5,227 nucleotides of DNA from Pseudobutyrivibrio sp. (GTDB lineage Bacteria; Bacillota; Clostridia; Lachnospirales; Lachnospiraceae). The stretch covers positions 1 to 5,227 of the forward strand of contig JAFYYE010000397.1 of NCBI GenBank assembly GCA_017557715.1, given 5' to 3'. The position numbers were made by a program, and so were the translations under genes. The stretch's first letter is position 1, and each line of letters begins with the position of its first letter. This document shows, piece by piece, positions 1 through 5,227 of the stretch. The notes beneath the pieces were generated by a model that was not told where the DNA came from, searched no databases, and saw only the letters and a program-made list of their open reading frames with translations.

Positions 1-941
1 AGCCTCTGAAGTGCATTACATCTGGCTTGGAGAATTCGAATATCACTCATTTGAGGCATCAACACTACAAACTCATCTCCACCATATCTACCAGAAACAT
101 CGGATGCTCTGAAGCTGTCCAGAAGAAGTCGGCCTACGTTTTCAAGTAATATATCACCTGTATTATGTCCAAGATTATCGTTTACGTATTTAAAATCATC
201 TAAGTCCAAAATAACCATAGCACAGAAGTCTTCCTCAGGCTTCTGTAAGAAATAGGTATCGATTTTCTGAAGAAGTGCCCCCTTATTGAATACATGAGTA
301 AGTTTATCAAGTGAGCTTTCACCCTTCAGTTCTTTCATGGCAAGAGCCTCCCGGCTTCGCATCTCAAGGATCAGATGTCCTAAGACCATAGATACTGCAT
401 AGGCGCCTAATACCATGTAGACATCTCGCCTAAACATCATAGCGTCCTTACACTTGTATGAAAAAGCTGCAAAAATCGAAGCTATAACAAACTCTTCCAT
501 GCCATATTTATACATTCTATCAATGTACAAAACTGGAAATACCAATACCAGCATTGGCAAGAAATATGCGGATCTGTCGTAATACACCACGGTATCTATA
601 AAGATAAATACCATTGCAAGCCAGAAATAGAATGTACAGCAAATGACTACGGTAGCATTCGTACTTATGGTGCCCTTCTTAATTACAAAAACGTTTATAC
701 GATATTGAATCACCATAAGTGGCAACATAAGAATATGAACCCAAGTTACGGTAAATCCTGGCACGAACACCAAAGCAATACCAATCATGATGAGGTAGAT
801 AATTGAAATGTACATGCAGGCGCGGCGAAGCATGTATAGATTTCCTTCGTTGATACTTTCTATACACACATCAAAATATTCTCTGATATCTTCGTTCTTC
901 TGTTGATGTCGAACTAAAGATCTAAACATTTTTCCAGCCAT
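1..941 (-). CDS. Membrane-bound diguanylate cyclase (GGDEF domain), C-terminus beyond window
   Basis: This gene makes the second messenger cyclic di-GMP from two GTP. Reading leftward from ATG at 939-941, 313 codons are open with no stop before the window edge, so the last part of the GGDEF domain is missing. The first ~40 residues are soluble. About six hydrophobic segments follow (roughly 41-60, 64-80, 96-118, 126-141, 149-162, 174-192), forming an unrecognised membrane sensor region. The GGDEF domain starts near residue 205 (LDKLTHVFNK at 211-220). It shows DLDDFKYVNDNLGH (246-259) and an intact GGDEF at 287-291. D246, N254 and D263 have the spacing of the metal- and guanine-binding residues of known cyclases. 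RASD at 278-281, five residues before GGDEF, fits the product-inhibition I-site (RxxD). The protein is therefore probably active and feedback-inhibited. The start is supported by AAGGTG (949-954) seven bases upstream; Met5 is a weaker alternative. The signal sensed is unknown. It lies 134 bases downstream of clpB on the same strand. Confidence 0.93.
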   Translation of the reverse strand, partial: MAGKMFRSLVRHQQKNEDIREYFDVCIESINEGNLYMLRRACMYISIIYLIMIGIALVFVPGFTVTWVHILMLPLMVIQYRINVFVIKKGTISTNATVVICCTFYFWLAMVFIFIDTVVYYDRSAYFLPMLVLVFPVLYIDRMYKYGMEEFVIASIFAAFSYKCKDAMMFRRDVYMVLGAYAVSMVLGHLILEMRSREALAMKELKGESSLDKLTHVFNKGALLQKIDTYFLQKPEEDFCAMVILDLDDFKYVNDNLGHNTGDILLENVGRLLLDSFRASDVSGRYGGDEFVVLMPQMSDIRILQARCNALQR

Positions 942-966
942 TGCACGTCACCTTTATCACTCTATT

Positions 967-988
967 GTTAGTCCATAATAACACTAAC
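967..988. promoter_or_regulatory. Inverted repeat with a -10-like core upstream of the GGDEF gene
   Basis: GTTAGT (967-972) and ACTAAC (983-988) are perfect 6-base inverted arms separated by 10 bases. The loop holds TATTAT on the minus strand (975-980), a 5-of-6 match to a -10 box. It lies about 25-45 bases upstream of the GGDEF start codon, where a promoter/operator would be expected. I found no good -35 at 16-18 bases, so this is either a weak or activator-dependent promoter or a chance repeat. Confidence 0.25.
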
Positions 989-996
989 TTAAATGT

Positions 997-1017
997 ATCA
1001 GATTCCTGCAATCTAAT
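997..1017 (-). other. Hairpin in the clpB-GGDEF spacer; weak terminator or processing site at best
   Basis: In the minus-strand transcript, AUUAGAUU and AAUCUGAU can form an 8-bp stem with a GCAGG loop. One pair is a G-U wobble that becomes a C-A mismatch on the plus strand, so any structure belongs to the minus-strand RNA. The stem is AU-rich and is followed by ACATTTAAG rather than a run of T, so efficient intrinsic termination is unlikely. It lies about 60 bases after the clpB stop codon. Confidence 0.35.
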
Positions 1018-1075
1018 GGTGTGTACTATGTGAAATTTCTGTGAGATATGTGTTGCTTATATCCCAATATATAAC

Positions 1076-3655
1076 CTACGCATGGAGCGCAGTGCCATCA
1101 CTATCAATGGTGATAACACTACCTTCATGGATATCGCCTGCCAAGATAATCTTAGCCGCCATGGTCTCCACATTCTTCTGAATATATCTTCTAAGTGGTC
1201 GAGCGCCATAGACTGGGTCGTAGCCCTGATCTATTATGAATTGCTTTGCTGCATCTGTCAGCTTGATAGTAAGCTGTCTGTCTGCAAGTCTTTCGTTAAG
1301 CTCCTGCATAATCAAATCAACAATGCCACCAATATTATTCTTTGTAAGTGGCTTAAACATGATGATTTCATCAAGTCGGTTCAGGAACTCTGGTCTAAAT
1401 GAATTTCTAAGCTCATTCATTACCAAATCGTTTGTCGCGTCGGTGATTTCGCCTGTTGATTCTTCAATACCTTCAAGCAGATACTGTGAGCCGAGATTTG
1501 AAGTCATGATAATGATTGTGTTTTTGAAATCCACTGTACGTCCCTGAGAGTCTGTGATTCGGCCATCATCAAGCACCTGTAAAAGTACGTTGAATACATC
1601 AGGGTGAGCCTTTTCAACTTCATCAAAAAGTACTACCGAATATGGCTTACGACGAACTGCTTCGGTCAATTGACCACCCTCATCGTAACCTACATATCCT
1701 GGAGGTGCTCCTATAAGTCTGGACACACTAAACTTCTCCATATACTCGGACATATCAAGTCGAACCATAGCGTTCTCATCATCAAAAAGTGCCTGAGCGA
1801 GTGTCTTTGCAAGCTCTGTCTTACCAACACCTGTAGGTCCTAAAAACAGGAATGAACCGATTGGCTTGCTAGGATCCTTGATACCTGCCTTTGAACGGAT
1901 GATTGCTTCTGATACAAGCTTAACTGCATCGTCCTGTCCCATAACTCTCTTATGTAATTCCTCGTCCAAGTGAAGTGTCTTGCTACGCTCCGTCTCATTT
2001 AATTTAGCTACTGGAATGCCTGTCCATCTGGAAATGATTCTTGCAATCTCGTCCTCAGAAACATTCTCGTGAACAAGATTTGCATCACGACTCTTTAATC
2101 TCTCTTCTGCATCAGCAAGCTGTGCTTCAAGCTCTGGCAAACGACCATACTGAAGCTTTGCTGCCTCTTCCAAATCATATTTCTGCTGGGCAATCTTTAT
2201 CTGTCCCTGCACATCATCAAGCTCCTCACGGATTTTTGTCACATCCTCAACAAGCTTTTTCTCGTTGTCCCAGGCTGCTTTCTTTGTGTTGTATTCATCA
2301 CGTAATTCTGAAAGCTCCTTCTGGAGATCTGCCAATCTGTCCTGAGAAAGCTTATCTGTCTCCTTCTTAAGAGCTGCCTCTTCAATCTCCAGCTGCATTA
2401 CTCGTCTGTTCATTTCATCAAGCTCTGCTGGCATTGAATCAAGCTCTGTCTTAATAAGGGCGCAAGCCTCATCCACAAGGTCTATTGCCTTATCTGGAAG
2501 GAATCTGTCTGAGATGTATCTATTTGAAAGTGTAGCCGCTGATACCAGTGCGCCATCTGTAATCTTTACTCCGTGGAATACTTCGTAGCGTTCCTTAAGT
2601 CCACGAAGGATTGAGATGGTATCTTCCACTGTTGGCTCGTCCACCATAACAGGCTGGAAACGACGCTCCAAAGCAGCATCCTTTTCAATGTATTCTCTGT
2701 ACTCATCAAGTGTAGTAGCACCGATACAGTGAAGCTCGCCACGGGCAAGCATAGGCTTAAGCATATTTCCTGCATCAAGTCCTCCGCTGCCATTTTTACC
2801 TGCGCCGATGATAGTGTGAAGCTCATCAATAAACAGGATGATTTCGCCGTCTGAATTCTTAATCTCATCAAGAACTGCCTTTAATCTCTCCTCGAACTCA
2901 CCCTGATATTTTGCACCTGCAATCATAGAACCAATCTCAAGTGAAAATACCTTTTTATTCTTAAGTGCATCTGGCACATCACCACGAACAATACGCTGTG
3001 CCAAGCCCTCTACTACTGCTGTCTTACCAACACCAGGCTCTCCGATAAGCACTGGGTTGTTCTTGGTCTTACGGCTAAGAATTCGGATAACATTTCTGAT
3101 TTCCTCATCACGACCGATTACTGGATCAAGCTTATTATCACGAGCTCTTTCTACCAGGTCATAACCATACTTTTCAAGAGTATCGTAGGTAGCCTCTGGA
3201 TTATCAGAATTTACTGTCTGATTTCCTCTTACTGTGGCAAGCACTGCAAGGAAGCTGTCTCTTGTAATGCCAAACTGCTTGAAAATATTCTTAATAGGAG
3301 TGCTAGGCTTTTTAATCATGGCAAGCATAAGATGCTCTACTGAAACATAGCTGTCTCGCATAGCCTTTGCTTCATCCTCGGCATAGGTAAGCACGTAATT
3401 AAGATGCTGACCCATACGAAGCTGACCGCCTTGCACCTTTACTCTGGCACTAAGTGCTGCATCTATCGCATTTACGAACTGAGTGGTGTCAATCTCCATC
3501 TTGCTAATCAGCGAAGGAATCAGGCCATTCTCCTGACGCATCAGCGCCATCAGTAAATGCTCCTGCTCCAACTCCTGATTGCCATACTCCATTGCTATCT
3601 TTTCACAGCCGTTGATGGCTTCTATTGATTTCTGTGTAAATTTTTGGATGTTCAT
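1076..3655 (-). CDS. clpB: ATP-dependent protein disaggregase ClpB (Hsp100)
   Basis: ClpB is a cytoplasmic hexameric AAA+ machine that pulls polypeptides out of aggregates through its central pore, together with DnaK-DnaJ-GrpE. The 859-aa length is normal. The paired Clp N-terminal repeats span about 1-145. In NBD1, Walker A is GEPGVGKT (205-212), Walker B ends in D277-E278, pore loop 1 carries Y250 (KYQG), and the arginine fingers are R331-R332. A long coiled-coil middle domain (about 405-525) separates ClpB from ClpC and ClpA. In NBD2, Walker A is GPTGVGKT (606-613), Walker B ends in D678-E679, the pore loop is GYVGY (653-657), sensor 1 is in MTSN (717-720), and sensor 2 is R819 in GARPLRR. 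No key residue is missing. The start is fixed by AAGGAGG (3664-3670) eight bases upstream. A perfect CIRCE operator in the leader implies repression by HrcA and heat induction. No ClpP-binding IGF/L-type loop was recognised, as expected for ClpB. Confidence 0.98.
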   Translation of the reverse strand: MNIQKFTQKSIEAINGCEKIAMEYGNQELEQEHLLMALMRQENGLIPSLISKMEIDTTQFVNAIDAALSARVKVQGGQLRMGQHLNYVLTYAEDEAKAMRDSYVSVEHLMLAMIKKPSTPIKNIFKQFGITRDSFLAVLATVRGNQTVNSDNPEATYDTLEKYGYDLVERARDNKLDPVIGRDEEIRNVIRILSRKTKNNPVLIGEPGVGKTAVVEGLAQRIVRGDVPDALKNKKVFSLEIGSMIAGAKYQGEFEERLKAVLDEIKNSDGEIILFIDELHTIIGAGKNGSGGLDAGNMLKPMLARGELHCIGATTLDEYREYIEKDAALERRFQPVMVDEPTVEDTISILRGLKERYEVFHGVKITDGALVSAATLSNRYISDRFLPDKAIDLVDEACALIKTELDSMPAELDEMNRRVMQLEIEEAALKKETDKLSQDRLADLQKELSELRDEYNTKKAAWDNEKKLVEDVTKIREELDDVQGQIKIAQQKYDLEEAAKLQYGRLPELEAQLADAEERLKSRDANLVHENVSEDEIARIISRWTGIPVAKLNETERSKTLHLDEELHKRVMGQDDAVKLVSEAIIRSKAGIKDPSKPIGSFLFLGPTGVGKTELAKTLAQALFDDENAMVRLDMSEYMEKFSVSRLIGAPPGYVGYDEGGQLTEAVRRKPYSVVLFDEVEKAHPDVFNVLLQVLDDGRITDSQGRTVDFKNTIIIMTSNLGSQYLLEGIEESTGEITDATNDLVMNELRNSFRPEFLNRLDEIIMFKPLTKNNIGGIVDLIMQELNERLADRQLTIKLTDAAKQFIIDQGYDPVYGARPLRRYIQKNVETMAAKIILAGDIHEGSVITIDSDGTALHA

Positions 3656-3689
3656 AACTTCAACCTCCTTACTAATTATGTTCTAACAC

Positions 3690-3702
3690 AAAAATTAGCA
3701 CT
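3690..3702. repeat. 13-base direct repeat, copy 1 (overlaps CIRCE)
   Basis: AAAAATTAGCACT occurs here and again at 5098-5110 in the same orientation. The two copies flank the integrase gene and the clpB promoter. This copy runs into the left arm of CIRCE. It may reflect the shared operator-like core or be a candidate attachment-site core; the sequence alone cannot decide. Confidence 0.4.
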
Positions 3703-3721
3703 CTACAATAGAGAGTGCTAA
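3695..3721. promoter_or_regulatory. CIRCE operator (HrcA repressor binding site) controlling clpB
   Basis: TTAGCACTC (3695-3703), a 9-base spacer (3704-3712) and GAGTGCTAA (3713-3721) match the CIRCE consensus at all 18 arm positions. HrcA dimers bind this element and block transcription until heat or misfolded protein titrates GroEL, which keeps HrcA active. It lies about 40-65 bases upstream of the clpB start codon and just downstream of a -10-like box, so it would overlap the transcription start. CIRCE most classically precedes groESL and the hrcA-grpE-dnaK operon; here it places clpB in the HrcA regulon. Confidence 0.97.
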
Positions 3722-3724
3722 TAA

Positions 3725-3753
3725 TTTATAAATATTTAAGAATTGAATAATAA
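3725..3753 (-). promoter_or_regulatory. Candidate clpB promoter (sigma-A type)
   Basis: On the minus strand TATAAA (3725-3730) resembles a -10 box and ends three bases before CIRCE, so transcription would begin inside the operator, as is usual for CIRCE-controlled genes. At a 17-base spacing the -35 position reads TTATTA (3748-3753), a poor match. The region is so AT-rich that neighbouring hexamers could serve instead. If a mobile element ends just to the right, the -35 or upstream sequence could come from the element. Confidence 0.5.
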
Positions 3754-3783
3754 AAATGTTGATTTTAAGCCATTTCTTAGCTA

Positions 3784-3807
3784 TAGATTTTTCTTGTTTT
3801 CAATCTA
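3784..3807. repeat. Short AT-rich inverted repeat between the integrase and clpB
   Basis: TAGATT (3784-3789) and AATCTA (3802-3807) are perfect 6-base inverted arms with a 12-base spacer. A T run (3788-3792) and an A run (3807-3811) lie about 14 bases apart. Tn916-type integrases are known to use AT-rich T-run/A-run targets, so this is a possible core site at the element end. It is equally possible as random AT-rich sequence. Confidence 0.25.
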
Positions 3808-3830
3808 AAAATATCATTTTTATGATTTTT
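3808..3830 (-). terminator. Weak AT-only hairpin behind the integrase gene
   Basis: ATCAT (3813-3817) and ATGAT (3822-3826) form a stem around TTTT, extended with one bulged base by A and T runs on either side. On the minus strand it is followed by TTTTT, so it has the shape of an intrinsic terminator about 25 bases after the integrase stop codon. It lacks GC pairs, so its strength is doubtful and some read-through into the clpB promoter region is conceivable. Confidence 0.3.
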
Positions 3831-3847
3831 ACACCAGTTTTACACCA
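3827..3847. repeat. Two tandem integrase arm-site-like repeats
   Basis: TTTTACACCA occurs at 3827-3836 and again at 3838-3847, an 11-base period or about one helical turn; on the minus strand each reads TGGTGTAAAA. The pair begins seven bases past the integrase stop codon. Tn916/lambda-type integrases bind short direct repeats near the element ends through their N-terminal domain, and position and spacing fit that role. Binding is inferred. Confidence 0.5.
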
Positions 3848-3853
3848 ATTGAC

Positions 3854-5062
3854 TTAAACAGCCATATAATCCAGTTTACAAATTTCTTTTCTCACTCTAT
3901 CTATATCTGAGATGTGATTATATACATCCATTGTAACCTGAATATCAGCATGCCCCATAATATATTGAAGTACTTTTAAGTCTACACCAGCCTCAGCCAT
4001 TCTTGTGCATCCAGTGTGACGCATAATATGTGCTGAAATACTTGGCAAATATACTGGTCTACGATTCTCTGTTAAAGCAACCGCAGCTTCCTTCTTATTG
4101 TATGCCTTAACTATATTATAAAGAATGTTATTAACAGCATTAGGAGCAAGTGGGCCTCCGTTTTTTGATGTAAAAACAAAATTTTTCAAACCATCAACTT
4201 CAACACTGCGATCAACACCAAGCAAAAACTGCTGCTCTTTTTGTTCTAAGAGAGCCTTATGCATATTCTCTGTCATAGGAATAACACGATTACCTGCTTC
4301 TGTTTTTGGTGCTGATTTATGAAACATACACCCATTTCCATAGTTCTTATAAATCAGCTGATGGTCTATATTAATAACCCTGTTCTTGAAATCTATATCA
4401 TCCCATGTCAATCCACTTAACTCACCCACACGTACAGCTGTGGCAATCATAAATGATATCATCGGCTTATGCTTTGAATAACAATTACTTGCTGAGATAA
4501 ATGTCATTAGAGCTTCTTGCTCTGTAGGTGTCAATGCCTGTCTTTCTTTTGACTTCACTCCATACCCAGCTAAATTTCCCCTAGCTGGATTCTTTCTGAC
4601 AATATCATCATCCATAGCTAAATCAAACATAGGACAAAGGATTCCATGTATGACCTTTATAGTTCCTTCAGAATAACCATTATCTGTGAGACTACTATAC
4701 AAGGTTTTAATATGTGAAGTACGAATATCCACAAGCTTCATTTCACCAATACTGTTTCTAATATGATTATTCCATAAAGCGATATAGTTGTTTTTCGTTC
4801 TCAATTCTATCTGTAATACGCGCATATACTGCTCATAATACTGATTTAATGTTGTATTAACTATTTTCGTACTTACTGCTAATCCATCATTTATTTTTTG
4901 TTGAATCTCACGTTCAATCCTTCTTAGACCAGGTAAATCCTTGCTGTACTTACAAACTCTCTTTTTTGTTTTAGGATCAGTAAACCTATACATATAGGTA
5001 CCATCCTTGCGCTGGCATTCTCCTTCCTTAAGATTTCTACCTCTATTATCTTTTCGTGCCAT
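3854..5062 (-). CDS. int: Tyrosine recombinase, Tn916-type integrase
   Basis: This enzyme cuts and rejoins DNA at attachment sites through a covalent phosphotyrosine intermediate, and would drive integration and excision of the element. The 402-aa length is close to that of Tn916 Int. Residues 5-30 (DNRGRNLKEGECQRKDGTYM and following) resemble the Tn916 Int arm-binding N-terminus. A helical core-binding domain spans about 68-155 and the catalytic domain about 175-395. All catalytic residues are present: R211 (AVRVGELSGL), K253 (APKTEAGNR), H345 and R348 (HIMRHT), H371 (YIMGHAD) and nucleophile Y381 (DVYNHI). It should therefore be active. The ATG has GGAGG (5069-5073) six bases upstream. A strong terminator at 5165-5128 separates it from the gene to the right, so it probably has its own promoter, though I could not identify one with confidence. 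Its subfamily is assigned from remembered similarity, not a search. Confidence 0.96.
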   Translation of the reverse strand: MARKDNRGRNLKEGECQRKDGTYMYRFTDPKTKKRVCKYSKDLPGLRRIEREIQQKINDGLAVSTKIVNTTLNQYYEQYMRVLQIELRTKNNYIALWNNHIRNSIGEMKLVDIRTSHIKTLYSSLTDNGYSEGTIKVIHGILCPMFDLAMDDDIVRKNPARGNLAGYGVKSKERQALTPTEQEALMTFISASNCYSKHKPMISFMIATAVRVGELSGLTWDDIDFKNRVINIDHQLIYKNYGNGCMFHKSAPKTEAGNRVIPMTENMHKALLEQKEQQFLLGVDRSVEVDGLKNFVFTSKNGGPLAPNAVNNILYNIVKAYNKKEAAVALTENRRPVYLPSISAHIMRHTGCTRMAEAGVDLKVLQYIMGHADIQVTMDVYNHISDIDRVRKEICKLDYMAV

Positions 5063-5097
5063 ATTTTTCCTCCATGTAATTACACTCTTGTCATTGA

Positions 5098-5110
5098 AAA
5101 AATTAGCACT
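5098..5110. repeat. 13-base direct repeat, copy 2 (integrase leader, half-CIRCE-like)
   Basis: This is an exact copy of AAAAATTAGCACT at 3690-3702. It includes TTAGCACTT (5103-5111), which matches a CIRCE half-site at 8 of 9 bases. It ends 35 bases upstream of the int start codon, against 34 bases for the copy in the clpB leader. No second CIRCE arm follows at the 9-base spacing. Confidence 0.4.
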
Positions 5111-5174
5111 TTGTCTTTCTTCAGTTTAAAAGAAAAAGGGCGGATTCACAACCCTGAATCCACCCTAAGTGCTA
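5104..5174. repeat. Long-range inverted repeat enclosing the terminator upstream of int
   Basis: TAGCACTT (5104-5111) and AAGTGCTA (5167-5174) are perfect 8-base inverted arms 55 bases apart, with the strong terminator hairpin nested between them. In the minus-strand RNA the outer helix would be followed by AUUUUUU (5097-5103), so the whole could act as a double terminator. Both arms also resemble CIRCE half-sites. Its function is unknown. Confidence 0.45.
5128..5165 (-). terminator. Strong intrinsic terminator upstream of int
   Basis: Arms at 5138-5148 and 5155-5165 form an 11-bp stem (GGG, one variable pair, GGATTCA) around a 6-base loop. In the minus-strand RNA the variable pair is a G-U wobble and the stem is followed at once by UUUUUCUUUU (5137-5128). 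On the plus strand the same pair is a C-A mismatch and the T run starts 11 bases away. It therefore terminates leftward transcription arriving from the gene to the right and insulates int from it. Confidence 0.88.
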
Positions 5175-5189
5175 TCTTTTTTTCTATTG

Positions 5190-5227
5190 CTAAAAAGCCA
5201 TAGCTTCAACATATTTTTCAACCTTAT
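5190..5227 (-). CDS. Possible C-terminal tail of an unidentified gene
   Basis: One minus-strand frame reads KVEKYVEAMAF then TAG (5190-5192), from codons beginning at 5225. The stop lies 24 bases before a strong terminator oriented to end this transcript, which implies that a minus-strand gene finishes here. The residues look like an amphipathic helix end. A second frame stays open to a TAG at 5165-5167 inside the terminator stem and is less likely. In Tn916-like elements the gene before int is often the excisionase xis, but eleven residues cannot identify it. Confidence 0.4.
   Translation of the reverse strand, partial: KVEKYVEAMAF

Larger units (their letters stand above)
3827..5227 (-). 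mobile_element. Probable end of an integrative element (Tn916-like integrase end), partial
   Basis: In Tn916-like conjugative transposons and many Clostridia integrative elements, int is the last gene and points out of the element. Here int points at clpB, an apparent core heat-shock gene, so the element would extend rightward beyond the window and end somewhere between 3854 and about 3735. Supporting signs are the tandem repeats behind int and a lower GC content. Two 60-base lines counted in int gave 28% and 32% GC, against 43% and 53% for two in clpB. No second end, xis gene or conjugation gene is visible, so the exact boundary is unknown and int could also be a stranded remnant. Confidence 0.4.

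Noticed and set aside
679..867. A 62-codon minus-strand open frame
   Set aside because: It lies in another frame within the membrane region of the GGDEF gene and is a shadow of that gene.
1030..1050. TGTGA repeats around GAAATTTC in the spacer as a CRP-type site
   Set aside because: The TGTGA copies are direct rather than inverted, and a CRP site of that form is not expected in this kind of organism.
1057..1074. TTATAT/ATATAA hairpin right after the clpB stop codon as a terminator
   Set aside because: The stem is only six A-T pairs and no T run follows on the minus strand, so it cannot be called a terminator.
1082..2370. Several plus-strand open frames of 79-109 codons (1082-1402, 1236-1547, 1604-1843, 2041-2370)
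   Set aside because: They lie antisense inside clpB, whose frame is certain end to end. Their products show no recognisable motif.
2566..2871. A 101-codon minus-strand open frame
   Set aside because: It is an alternative frame within the NBD1 region of clpB.
3180..3235. Internal start for a short ClpB lacking the N-terminal domain, as known in E. coli near residue 149
   Set aside because: The corresponding region (residues about 140-155) has no ATG, GTG or TTG start; the two valine codons there are GTA.
4125..4322. A 65-codon plus-strand open frame
   Set aside because: It is antisense to the catalytic domain of the integrase, whose frame carries all catalytic residues.
5079..5094. TGTAAT (5079-5084) and ATGACA (5089-5094) as the int promoter
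   Set aside because: They are only four bases apart, and a start site from TGTAAT would fall inside the ribosome binding site, so they cannot form one working promoter.
1..5227. CRISPR array, tRNA or rRNA genes, toxin-antitoxin or defence genes
   Set aside because: No regularly spaced repeats, no tRNA- or rRNA-like sequence and no unexplained gene-sized frame are visible; the three main genes fill nearly all of the window.

Overview
The window looks like low-to-medium GC Bacillota DNA, most likely from class Clostridia and plausibly a Lachnospiraceae member. This assignment is an inference. It rests on strong AGGAGG-type ribosome binding sites, a perfect CIRCE operator, a Tn916-type integrase and the general character of the ClpB and GGDEF proteins. 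No rRNA or other phylogenetic marker is present. Every gene I can support lies on the minus strand, so transcription runs from the right edge to the left edge.

Layout in transcription order: (1) 5227-5190, a possible last few codons of an unidentified gene, followed by a clear intrinsic terminator (5165-5128). (2) 5062-3854, a complete tyrosine recombinase of the Tn916 Int type (402 aa) with all six catalytic residues. It is AT-richer than clpB in the stretches I counted. Directly behind its stop codon lie two tandem copies of a 10-base motif spaced one helical turn apart, then AT-rich inverted repeats. (3) 3753-3695, the clpB control region: a weak promoter candidate and a perfect CIRCE operator, the binding site of the heat-shock repressor HrcA. 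(4) 3655-1076, clpB, encoding the full-length 859-aa disaggregase. (5) 1075-942, a spacer with hairpins but no convincing terminator. (6) 941 to the left edge, a membrane-bound diguanylate cyclase with six predicted membrane segments and a GGDEF domain, cut off by the window end.

The simplest reading is a chromosomal clpB-GGDEF segment beside the end of an integrative element whose integrase gene points at clpB. The element end would lie between the integrase stop codon and the clpB promoter, leaving CIRCE control of clpB intact. The rest of the element would lie to the right, outside the window. I see no new defence or genetic system. The points most worth a second look are the element/clpB junction, a half-CIRCE-like sequence at almost the same position in the integrase leader as in the clpB leader, and the possibility that the diguanylate cyclase is transcribed by read-through from heat-shock-controlled clpB. 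No gap without a gene exceeds 300 bases.
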